Shown here in pieces: positions 43,831 to 53,793 of a stretch of 64,000 nt of DNA. A program made the position numbers and the translations under genes. How positions within the stretch are numbered: position 1 is the stretch's first letter; every line of letters starts with the position of its first letter. The stretch lies in assembly GCA_035771175.1 (NCBI GenBank), contig CM069597.1:12187001-12251000 (forward strand), written 5' to 3'. A model generated the notes under the pieces. It worked only from the letters and a program-made list of their open reading frames with translations, searched no databases and was not told where the DNA came from. This DNA comes from Paratinospora sagittata. Its lineage: Eukaryota > Streptophyta > Magnoliopsida > Ranunculales > Menispermaceae.

Positions 43831-45172
43831 TGTTACACCCTAGATCAGGGGGACACTCACGGTCGAGACGCGAATGTATTATAATAATAATCGAGTGTGC
43901 GAAAATATAATTAAGTATAAGTCTGATTTCATTAATTTCATAATATATTTGTACATAAAATAGTTAAGGGAACATCCTCTCAAAATCCCCAATGAATAGT
44001 ACAAAGGGGACAAAATGTTGGCCTAAAAATCTGCACTCAGTCCACCCTAATCTCCTGTGAAAACTTGGATAACAACGGGGTGAGCTATGTGCTCAGTGAG
44101 TAAAATAGTTCGTGAATGTAACAATTAATAAAACAAACTTCATAATCAAATAACATAAATACACATCAGAGCATCATAATCAATCCAACATGTATTTAGG
44201 TATGACACCATCTCGTATTGGTTTCATGATTGTATGTCGCCTGAGTTCACGTATAAATGTCCCTCCCCAAGAGTATTCGAGTTCTCATTGTAAGTCCCTC
44301 CTCAGGAACGACGCTCTGGATTCACGTATAGATGTCATTCCCCAACAGTAGTTGGGTTCTCATTGTTCGTCCCTTTCCAGATAAATATAATGAATAGTGA
44401 GCATTGCTTCTAACTATTCTATGAATCATAAACCACATACGTCCCTAGGTGGTGCTTATGTATGATGCCAATGCATGAACAGGTCCGGTCTTTACTTAAC
44501 AATAGACAAGATTTGGCAACGTCTGGTGATCCTTATCAGGGCCAGTATCACTACGTGCAAGGTTAGGACATTCAATATTACTTGTACAACCTGATAGCTT
44601 TCAAATAAGACCAACCAAATTAGTTTCCAGTTTGAGAGGTGAGACACGAGGTCTACTTAAATACCAATCGTTTAGAGTAGCACGCTGCGTCTCGTTCACT
44701 ATTTAAAGTTACTGAGGACAAGACCGAGTCTAGTTGAGCCAGATTGACCACTAATCTGACATAGCAACAGTGTAATACATGAACTCAAAATATACAGGCA
44801 TAAGTATGACAAGTATAAATATTATACACAATAATGCAGTGTAAATGAATAGTAAACATAATGATAAATGAATGTAAACTTTAATAAAAGTTATAAGACA
44901 CGCAAACCTATGTTTCATTCCCTACCTTTAGATAAAAACTCCTCTCTCGAACTGGCGCCTTCCCCCGAGCAGAACCGCGTTGCACCGTGAAGAGAATCTC
45001 AAAGAGAAGACAAAAACTCAAGATGAGTGAGAAAGAGAAGAAAAATCACAAGGAGAAGTGATTTTGGTGTGAGAAATGAGGAGGGGGGTTCCTTAAATAG
45101 GAAAAAACGGTGCCTGAACCTTTGGGCACACGCCCGAAGTTTAATTTTTTTGTGCAAACCTAGGGTATTACA
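43831..45172 (-). repeat. LTR of second Tekay-like element (1,342 bp)
   Basis: Colinear with the LTR at 39652-41076, including the 77-bp tandem duplication and the GC-rich start. The two differ by many substitutions and small indels by eye, so they are not a recent pair. Confidence 0.92.
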
Positions 45173-45206
45173 CTCTACCCCCCTTAAAAAGATTTCACCC
45201 TCAAAA

Positions 45207-45701
45207 TCAGTCCAAGTAGTCATGATTGCTATCAGCGTGAGATTCAACATCGTCGTCATCGTTTGCTAGTTCAGGATAGTGCCTGTAAGGTCCTTGGATA
45301 GCACTGTGGCCGGTGGAATCCTCAACATCATGAAACCATGGGGAGCAAATGGAGTCGGATTCGTCCTCAGAAGGTTCTGACCTTTGCCTAACAGATGGTG
45401 GTGTAGGGCTCTGTTGCTTGCTTCGTTTAAGGGGAGGTAGGTTGAGAGGTGGGATATTTTTTCGTGTTGTTGCTAGAAGATCCTGCCAAGATGAGGGCAC
45501 GAGATTGTGTCGGGCAAAACTGTTACGAAAAAGCCACGCACGCTCTGGCGATAAAGATCGCTGTCTGTGGGGCGATGGAGTTGGTGATTCAAAGTAGTTG
45601 TGACTTGACTCATAACCTGAAGGAGTCGTCACAGGTTGTCAAAGAGGCCATTGCGTGTGTGCATCACTACATCCATCGGTATTATTTTCAGACATCTGCA
45701 T
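45207..45701 (-). pseudogene. Second copy of the Tekay-like extra ORF
   Basis: Starts MQMSENNTDGCSDAHTQWP at 45701, with one TGA replacing a Trp codon near 45635, then is open to 45207. It shares 'SPTPSPHRQRSLSPERAWLF', 'SSWQDLL', 'IPPLNLPPLKR' and 'GPYRHYPELA' with the first copy. It extends into an acidic tail 'NDDDDVESHADSNHDYLD' that the first copy lost by frameshift, so the ancestral protein was probably about 170 residues. It lacks about 11 residues in the middle relative to the first copy. Confidence 0.75.
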
Positions 45702-46122
45702 AGTTATTTAAGTGAAACGATGTATTAAGATATTTGTAAACAAAGTTCCATCATTTTATTGATAAGTGAAATAGTACAATGTATCACATCATTAGTTATT
45801 ACTAGAAAACAATTTAGGGTATTTTTGTTTAATTGTTGCTTCTAGTTCCCATGTTGCTTCCTCAACTCCGTGGTGATCCCAGAACACTTTCACAAGTAGT
45901 ATGCTACGTCGCCTTAGTTCTTGAGTTTTTCTATACATAATTTGTATCGCTCTTTCCTGATACTTGTTTCCTTCTTCAACCCGAACCTCAACTAGAGGGA
46001 TGATATGCAAAAGATCAGGACGACACTTTCGAAGCATGAATACGTGAAAACGTCATGAGCCTTAGACATGGACGATGGAAGGGATAGACGATAGGCTAGT
46101 TTGCCAGTACGTTCAATGATGT

Positions 46123-46661
46123 CTACACAATGACGTGAAGTTTTAATGTCTGCTACTTTGGTGAGTACTATAAGGTCATGAGTAATTTGACCTTAACGGG
46201 ACATTACTGGGTAAACGGTTAATACTAAACCTAGTGGGTGTGAGGGTGAAAGGAAGATCATTTAATGTCACACCTCTATAGTATACTCTTTATCGCGCGA
46301 TACTAATGTTGCAACACAGAGTTAGCAATGTCAGTAAGACTATACTGTTAGATGAGATATCAAGCAATTGCCCAGAGGGATGGGGAATACTTTGATATGG
46401 TGTGACAAATGAATCTGGGGCATTATGAGACACCATATTACTATAAAGAAGTTGATGCTCTATGATGGCTCCTCTTGAGTTTCTAGTATATGAGCTCCTG
46501 TTTACAAATGTGTTCACGGTCGCACGACCCATTTAGAATAACACTGATCGTCAATTACACCATGTGCGAGTGAGAGGTTATAGATCAAAATTTAAAGGGC
46601 GCCCATGAAGTGTTCGACTTTTTTCTTTCTCTTCTTCTACACATCATGTGCGAGTGGGAGA
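46123..46661. other. Unassigned stretch before Copia LTR
   Basis: No gene recognised. The last ~80 bp contain 'catgtgcgagtg' twice (46562 and 46647) and end in 'gtgggaga', which fits a polypurine tract before the LTR at 46662, so this part is probably the 3' internal end of a Copia element. Confidence 0.4.
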
Positions 46662-47077
46662 TGTTGAAATATTTAATCCATGTGGACCCACAAAGTAGGA
46701 CCCACTTAGCAACAGTTAAGATAAGCACCAACCGATCCCATGATCCCATGTAAATCTCCGACTCACCCGCAATCCTATGTAATTCTCTAACTCTCAAGCA
46801 GTTAAAGATAATGAGAGATTTTATATCTGGAAGAGTTGCAAAATAACTTTTAATCTACCAGAGATTAAAAGAGTGATTTTGGAAAAACATATAAAGAGAA
46901 GAAAGCATTGTGTGGTGATTGCGATCATACCAATAAAAGTTCTAGGACTGTGGATTTGTGGTCCGTGATTGTACTACCGTACTTCAGATCTCACCGTGTA
47001 AATATCTAAAAGTTGGGTAACACTTCTGCATTCCTCTGTCTATTGTTTATTTATAGATAATATATTTAAATTCAACA
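46662..47077 (+). repeat. Copia-type LTR inserted in an HMG-box gene exon
   Basis: 416 bp, TGTTGAAATATTTAA … TTTAAATTCAACA: inverted ends TGTTGAA/TTCAACA. A purine-rich 'gtgggaga' precedes it. Its right end joins exactly to coding sequence of a 3xHMG-box gene. Confidence 0.75.
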
Positions 47078-47415
47078 CTCTGTTTCAACATTTGGTCTCC
47101 AGTCTTCAAGAGCTCTTCGGTCTTCTCTTTCTCCAGCCGTAGCTCTTCGAGTTTTCCTTGCATTTCTTCCAGCTCTTTCTCGAAAGATTTCGCAGAGTCC
47201 CTCGCCTTTGAAGAGGCTTTCTTCTTCTTGGGTGAATCAAGGACATTTTGTTTCTTCCCAGCAACATCTTCAGATGCTAGGAGAGGAGAGGAAGACGGTT
47301 GAGAAATCTTTCCAGCCAAGATGTTGGCCTCATTAGAAGACGGGTTCTTTGGCTTCAACGCCTTTCGGCCCTTTCCTCTCTTTGCAGGAACTGGGTTTGC
47401 ATCAATGAGAATGAA
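47078..47415 (-). pseudogene. 3xHMG-box protein (HMGB6/13-like) first-exon fragment
   Basis: Minus strand from about 47415: 'IDANPVPAKRGKGRKALKPK', then a Ser/Lys-rich linker and the coiled coil 'SAKSFEKELEEMQGKLEELR' … EKEKTEELLKTGDQMLKQ, ending at the LTR border. This matches the N-terminal arm of plant 3xHMG-box proteins (chromatin proteins binding mitotic chromosomes). The three HMG boxes are missing and no in-frame ATG precedes IDANPVP (a TGA lies upstream). The LTR supplies the tail 'SVEFKYIIYK', which is not host sequence. Confidence 0.72.
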
Positions 47416-48016
47416 AGATCAAAGGAGAAGGCTTGGGTGGGAACTGGTAAATTTTGAAATTTTTGTTCTTGCTCTGCTGAGATATGTGCTGTATAGTGGC
47501 GCCTGACCTTCAACGGCCATATTTTTCAAATTCAAATGAAGCTTTAAGTAGATTGGAGATCCATTGGTGACGGTTCTGTTAACATTCCACCAACGACGTT
47601 AGCACCCAACAGTAACGTCTCTTTTTCCGTTTGTTTCAAAATTGCCTGCTAATTTTACACATTCCCCATTTATAAATTCCTTCCTTTATCTATGATGAAA
47701 ATGGTTTTTAACATTATTTTAAAATTTTTATCTTGATATTGGGCACAGGCATTGAGGTCATGAGTTCAAACCCAATCCCATCTACCCTTAAATAAATAAA
47801 AATAAAAATAAGATTGGTAACTTCCATTGCTAACATTATGTTCATTTCAATTTACAACAGAACAAGTTCCCCAGTAGAGAAGAATCTCTGAGAAATTGGG
47901 GAATGGTATTTAAATTAATGGCAAACCCTGGGATTTGAATTTTGATTACCCAGATAGAATTAAAGAGATATAAATATATATAGGCCTGGATATAATGCAG
48001 TTAACAGATGAACTTT
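47416..48016. other. Intergenic, 3' flank of TBL gene
   Basis: No gene recognised. Contains A/T runs and the probable 3' UTR of the minus-strand TBL gene (its stop is at 48017-48019). Confidence 0.5.
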
Positions 48017-50540
48017 TCAGCTATTTACCATCATCTCCATCAACAAATCATTCCAAGAGTCTATTGGTCCTGGCAAGCACCAATGAAGACAGTCATTTTG
48101 AACTTTGGCATTTCTATTATCTGCAAATGGGTGGAACTGCCTGTAAGGACCAGGATGCCCATCAGGCCTCATCAAAGAAAGCAGGGTAGTATCAAAAAGC
48201 TTCAGTTTCACATTATTTTTTGACGCCACAGCCGTTGCCTTCTCAAATTCCTCTAACTCAATGTTTCGCAGTGTAGTATCAACATCTCTCAGACTAACCT
48301 CACCTTCCTTGAACGGAACTTTCCATTTGCAAGTGCCTCCACTGAACCACTCACCATTTTCAAAGTGGTCGGGAGTTACTGTTCTGAAAAAAGCTGTTTT
48401 ACCCTTGAGATTGCTCATGGCGATAAAGTTGAGCACTAGCTGGAGAGCTTTCCGATAAGCATACTCGTAACCAAGCTCAATCAACTTCTTCCCGGGACAG
48501 TAGTGACAACCAACTATTTTTTCATTTTCGTAGTAGATTGCTGTCTTAAGAAACCACTTCCCACCTGAAATTATGATGTAATCGAGGGTATGGTATTGAT
48601 CTACCCATTTGTTATCAAGTTCATCGAGATATAGCTCAATATCGGATGTTGAGACACCATTCATGTCTTCAAAAGTGTCAGCTTTTACTAGGAAAGGAGA
48701 CCAGATAACAGAGAGAGTGAAGTTATAGGAGGGAAATTTCCAGCTTCTAGATCTGTATTCCTTGTCGTGATAGACTTCAATTGCTTCTTCCACCTAAGAC
48801 ATGTAAATTCAGAGTGAGAAATCACGTTAATTCAGAGATATAATATATACTTAACAGAGTAACCACAACTAAACTCTTTAGTCGTGCTATCAAGAATGCG
48901 GTGTAGTGGTTACCAGTCGGTCAAGCAGGTATTGAACAAAATTTTAGTAAGAAGAGTATTTTACCATTAAACACTGTGATGAAGAAGTTTTCAAAAGATC
49001 AGTTCTATTAATCTACCTAATCTCTTCTATGCTCCATCACATGTTACTACTCGATTGCCTGATGTTCAGTCACATAGCACTCCAAAGTTCACCTCCATTT
49101 TAAACTATTTATCACAAACTGCATAGGCAATATCCTCTATGGATACTTTAAAAAAAAAAAAAAGCTTTATTGCTTTTACTTCATTTATCAGAAGTATCTT
49201 AAGTATCAACTTGGAAAAACTGCACCCAGTTTAATCCATCTTGAATTGACTTACCTTTAGCTTAGACTCTGTGGAATACAGCCAAGTTCTGGTCTAGATA
49301 AAAAGACTGTAACCATGAACACATTTGTCTCCCTAGGACCACATTGTGCTTCAATTTCAAAGCTCCTCTGATTAATTTGAATGACTCCATATCTGACTTC
49401 CAAAGTGTTCATTATTCAATCACGACCTAAACTACTTTTGCCTAATTTGGAAAAATTTTCCTGCTCTTAATTCCAGAAAGATTTACTTCAATGCCGGTAA
49501 CAACCAACCAATCCAACCTCATACCTTAGTTTGACTCTTCCATTCACTAGTTAGGGCCTTACAACTTCAAACCCCCTATACTTCGAAAACCTAAATCAAA
49601 ACCATTACAAAGCACAAAAACTTAATTTAAATTGCAACAAGGCATTGAAGCAATAAATTGCAATTCTACCAGTATTAAGATTAAATTTTGTGCAATTGCA
49701 ACGTAAATGCATGTACCTTTGAAAGAATGCACAGCAATGATTGGACATGATTGCGAGAAATCGAGTCACCAATAAGCGCCCATGATTTATTCCTCATCAA
49801 CTTAAGAAATCTCCCTGCATCAAACTGTCCTAGCTCACAATTTCGCGGTTTCCATCTCCAGAAAAGGTACCGTGAATCAGGGCGCCCATTCTTCATACAA
49901 TTCTGGTGACCCTCAATAAAATGGCAGCTCTTATTAGTATAAATCGGCCCAGATTTGTGTGGGATCCAATCTCCCTTGAAAAGATCACATTTTCCTGCAT
50001 TAAATTGTAGATAAATAAAATACATCAAAACATAAACACCAAGCATCATATGCCAAAAAAAAATCCATGCTTTCTGTCTTATAAACAGAAAAATGGCTCT
50101 TCCACATAACGGATCATACTATATTTCTTAGTTATTTCAGAAGAGATCCAGAATTTTTATAATCCAATTGTCTGATATAACTTAAAATCCCAATTTCTCA
50201 TGACCCTTAAAAATAAAAGGGGGAAAACAGAATAACAAAGAAACTAAGAGAACTCAATCGAATTTTGCAGCCAAACAAAATTTTCATCCACAAAGGGTTA
50301 AAATTTGGTACCATTTTGAGGCATCTGAAATCCCATCTTCGGAAGCTCGACAGAACTCTGAGTTTCCACAGGTTTTGCCGGAAAGGGCTTGTCGGGAACC
50401 GGTGAAACGTCGGTCCAGCGTGAGAAGACGAGACGGAAAACGAGACCCATCAAGAGAATTGAGGCAGCGACCTTCAAAAACACGTGATTTGGGCTGCGAA
50501 GAGAGCATTTGCTCCAGTCCAGACCCATCTCTTTTGCCAT
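48017..50540 (-). CDS. TBL: TRICHOME BIREFRINGENCE-LIKE O-acetyltransferase
   Basis: Three exons on the minus strand: 50540-50312, 49994-49717, 48793-48017 (phases 1 and 0), with GT/AG borders (aatg|gtacc … tgcag|gaaa; caaag|gtac … cttag|gtgg). Spliced length 427 residues, normal for TBL. Residues about 18-37 form a signal-anchor helix ('VFLKVAASILLMGLVFRLVF'), as in a type II Golgi protein. The TBL domain begins KCDLFKGDWIPH; the GDS motif is WALIGDSISRNHVQSLLC and the C-terminal D..H motif is 'NDCLHWCLPGPIDSWNDLL'. The family transfers acetyl groups to wall polysaccharides. The short form and sequence feel closest to the AXY4/TBL22-27 group acting on xyloglucan, but that subgroup call is inference. 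I chose MAKEMG as start because upstream frame has no ATG. Confidence 0.95.
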
Positions 50541-51745
50541 TTTATTTTTTTTCAATGTGGAGAGATCTTTAAAGTAAAGGGAAAAAGAAGAAGATGAAGA
50601 ACCTAACAAGTAACAACCGCTTTGGTCTACTAATTAAATGGGTTTTAAGCTAAAGCCCCTAACTTAACAGAGAAAGTTGAGTGGTAAAATAGAAAAGAAA
50701 CAAGTTGTGCAGTCATTCCCAACCGACAGTTTTTGGCTGTAAGAGGAGGCATGAAATTTAGGGACGGAAAAGGCTAGTGAACGTAAGAACAGCACGAGTG
50801 GGTAATAATTGGAGTTGGCGGGTGGTGGAGGTTACCGTATCATTGCTATAAACCTCATTAAATTTTCAAGAGATATGGTAAAATGAAGGTGCATTTCTAG
50901 TTTGACAGAATTATATTAAGATACTGATAATCACTATTTGCCATTTCTATTGTAAACTGATTAAAAAATCTATAAAAAGTTTTATATAAAATAAGCACAA
51001 GGAAAAAAGAAATTAAGGGACTTCAAAAAGATTTTGGGTTATAAATTGCAACTTTTGATTAAGAAAAAAGCTCTACTGCATCTGCACCTTTCCTCTCTAT
51101 ACAAAAAATTATGAAGCATTTTGATTATTGATCCCAAAATTACAATTTTATTTGTAAACAACTCTTGAAAGTAATTTATCATTTTATTAATCAAAATTTT
51201 GAGGGGCAATGCTCATTTTGAATCTTCTATACTGCCATTTTGGTGAATTGCAGTTATTGAGGCACAAAATCAACTTCCCATATGTAAAAAAATTATCAAT
51301 TAAAAATGAACTTTTTAGAAAGAAATTAGCTGTTATCTTGGTGCGGTAGGTAGGTAGCTCATGCAACACTTCTGTTAAGACCATCAGTCAGGTAATCCAT
51401 GCAACTCTCCATTCCTTTAGGCAACATATATTTAAACCTTCTTGATTTTCTTTCTTCTATTATGGTACTTCTGAATGAGTTTGTATAACAGCATTTGATG
51501 ATCAGGATGTTTGCCAATGCCAAAGAGATTCAATTCAAAGCAAGCATGAATACCAATGAAAATTATTTTAATGGCTTAACTGTAGGAAGAGGATGAGATT
51601 TATTTCAAAAATTAACAGGATTGTCTGAACTTAAACCTATCCAACAAATGTTCCAACATGCAACTTAAACATGAGTCAATAGCACATACGCATACAGAAA
51701 TTAAAGAAAACCCAAGTTTAGGCAAGCCCCCTCGCTCAAATTTGT
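50541..51745. other. Intergenic between TBL and the small membrane-protein gene
   Basis: Includes the promoter side of TBL and the 3' side of the next minus-strand gene. No ORF with recognisable relatives; a shadow ORF at 51187-51384 is not credible. Confidence 0.5.
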
Positions 51746-53739
51746 CTACTTGGACGATGCTGCCAAAACATTTTCCTTCTTTTTATCAGGCTTAAGGAAT
51801 GTGTCCTGCAAATTACATCAGATTTGAACTATTAGATGAAACATTTACTTGGCACAGGCCAATTTAAACAAAAGGATCATCAGTTGACTTAACAGATTAT
51901 GAAAATGGATACATCAGAACACAATCATCACCAGCTCTGTGTAACAACCAGTAGAGTGCCCAAACATTGTATAAAAGACCATTCTGAGAATCATAAAAAC
52001 TAAGTGACGTCCATGATGAAGATCCATCTGGTATGTGTCTAAACCATACAATGGATTTACATGAGAATACAAACATGAGATAATTTATTTATTTTTATTT
52101 TTTTTTGAGAGGAAACAAAATAATTTTTTAGTTGTAAGTAAGCAGGTACACACTCAGCTGAGCACCAGTAGTGCTCAAATTGACTGAGCACAACAGCAAT
52201 AAAAAAGAAAAGCAACAAGACAAGATGATAAGCAAGGATGTGAATGACCCTAACTACTAAAGCCAAATCAAAGAGTACCAAACCAGGACAGAACAGATTA
52301 CAAACAACTATCCCAATTCCTAAACCACAGAGCAACAGAAAAGCCTTTCCCAAACTTGGATGCAGCAAACCAACTAGATGCTGTAAATTTAATTTCTTCC
52401 CAAAGTTGGTGGAGATCCTTGGTACTGTTATCAAAGCATCTCCTATTACGTTATAGCCATAAGGACCAAACTGAAGCAAATGCTGTTATTCTACAAATTT
52501 CCTTCTCCACCGATGACAAAGATTGGGTATGACTGAGGGAAATACATTCATCACATGAAGAAGGGCTGATGATTTTACCACCCCCTCTTTGAGAAACTCT
52601 CCCAATTTCTCCATATGACTTTAGCAAAGGAACATGGGAAGAATAAGTGGTTGCTTTTCTACAAATGGACATACGGTGTCATCACATCATTTAGGCTCAG
52701 CAAGGTGTCTAATGTTGTAAGATTTCTTTGGTGAGAACTAATCGCCTAAGTTTTAGAGCAATGCAGTTTCTTTGGGGAGAACTGATCATTTATGTGAATA
52801 CACCCTTCCTTCTTTATTATGTCACCGACACTCTCAACCATTCCTCTTACACGGGCAAGGCCTTGTTTGGGAGTGTGTTAGGGGGCTTTTGACCTAATTG
52901 CCCTTAAAAAATAAAAAAAATTTCACAAATGCCATCAAAACGTAAATATTGACTCATTTGCCCTACTTTCACTATTCACCGCCCAGTCAGCCGACACACA
53001 AGCGCCAGGTTGGCGGTGGAGCTGGAGTTGTTAGGAAGGCGTCTTTTGAAAAGACGCCTTCCGTTGCAATTTTTTTATAGGGAAGGCGTTTTTTCAAAAG
53101 ACGCCTTCCCTGTAATAATTTTTTTTTTTTTAAAACGTAAGGCGTCTTCCCTTTAATTTTTTTTTTTTTTATTAAGGGAAGGGAAGGTGCAAATTCACTT
53201 CGAAGAACCAACAATTGTTTCATCAATCGCTTCCTTTCCTTGCATTTTTGCACCCTTTCTTCCTGATTGATTCTCCTTGAAGAAGCACAACCCATTTTTG
53301 CAGATAAAAAACTAAGAATTCAAACCACTAAGAAGATTTTTAAACCCAAAAGACAAACACCCAGATTGTATTTTGTAAAATCATCATGATTTAGACCCAA
53401 ATGATCAAACCCAGATAAGATATATATACATATATATTTATATGAATCTCTGTTTTACACCAAGAGATTTAGATCCAAAGAAGAAAAGCTAAAGAGAAAA
53501 ACAAATGCTATAAATATTAGTGCTTTCTACAAAGATTTAAAGTAAAACAAAAAAACAAAAAAAGCAAATTTTGAATTCCCACTCAGTTGATTTAAAGAAG
53601 ACAGGATAATTTCCAAATTTCTACTACCCGGATCAACATTGCCTTTTTTTCTTTTTTTTCTTTTTGAAGAACTATTTTGCGTAAAAACCAAGCAGTAAAC
53701 AGCTTGAAACAGAAGCAGTAAATTATAAAAGAAAGAAAG

Positions 53740-53793
<54 letters not shown>

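Larger units (their letters stand above)
43831..46122 (-). mobile_element. Second Tekay-like element, 5'-truncated
   Basis: Minus strand. LTR 45172-43831 (TGTAATACCCTAGG … GGGTGTAACA), preceded by the polypurine tract 'aaggggggtagag' (45185-45173), the extra ORF (45701-45207) and the pol C-terminus with chromodomain (46118-45792: 'VKVFWDHHGVEEATWELEAT'). Homology to the first element ends at about 46122, so gag to most of integrase is missing. The Trp codon that is a stop in the first element (VKVL-stop-DHHG) is intact here. Confidence 0.92.

Noticed and set aside
43831..45172. Solo LTR
   Set aside because: The internal polypurine tract, extra ORF and chromodomain continue beyond 45172, so it is one LTR of a truncated element.
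50541..50609. Longer TBL N-terminus from 50609
   Set aside because: The extension starts at TTG and has no ATG; MAKEMG at 50540 places the signal-anchor near the N-terminus, as expected.
52057..52479. Hydrophobic 140-residue minus-strand ORF
   Set aside because: It has no recognisable membrane-protein family and overlaps the decayed LINE tail in the intron, so it is a chance open frame.
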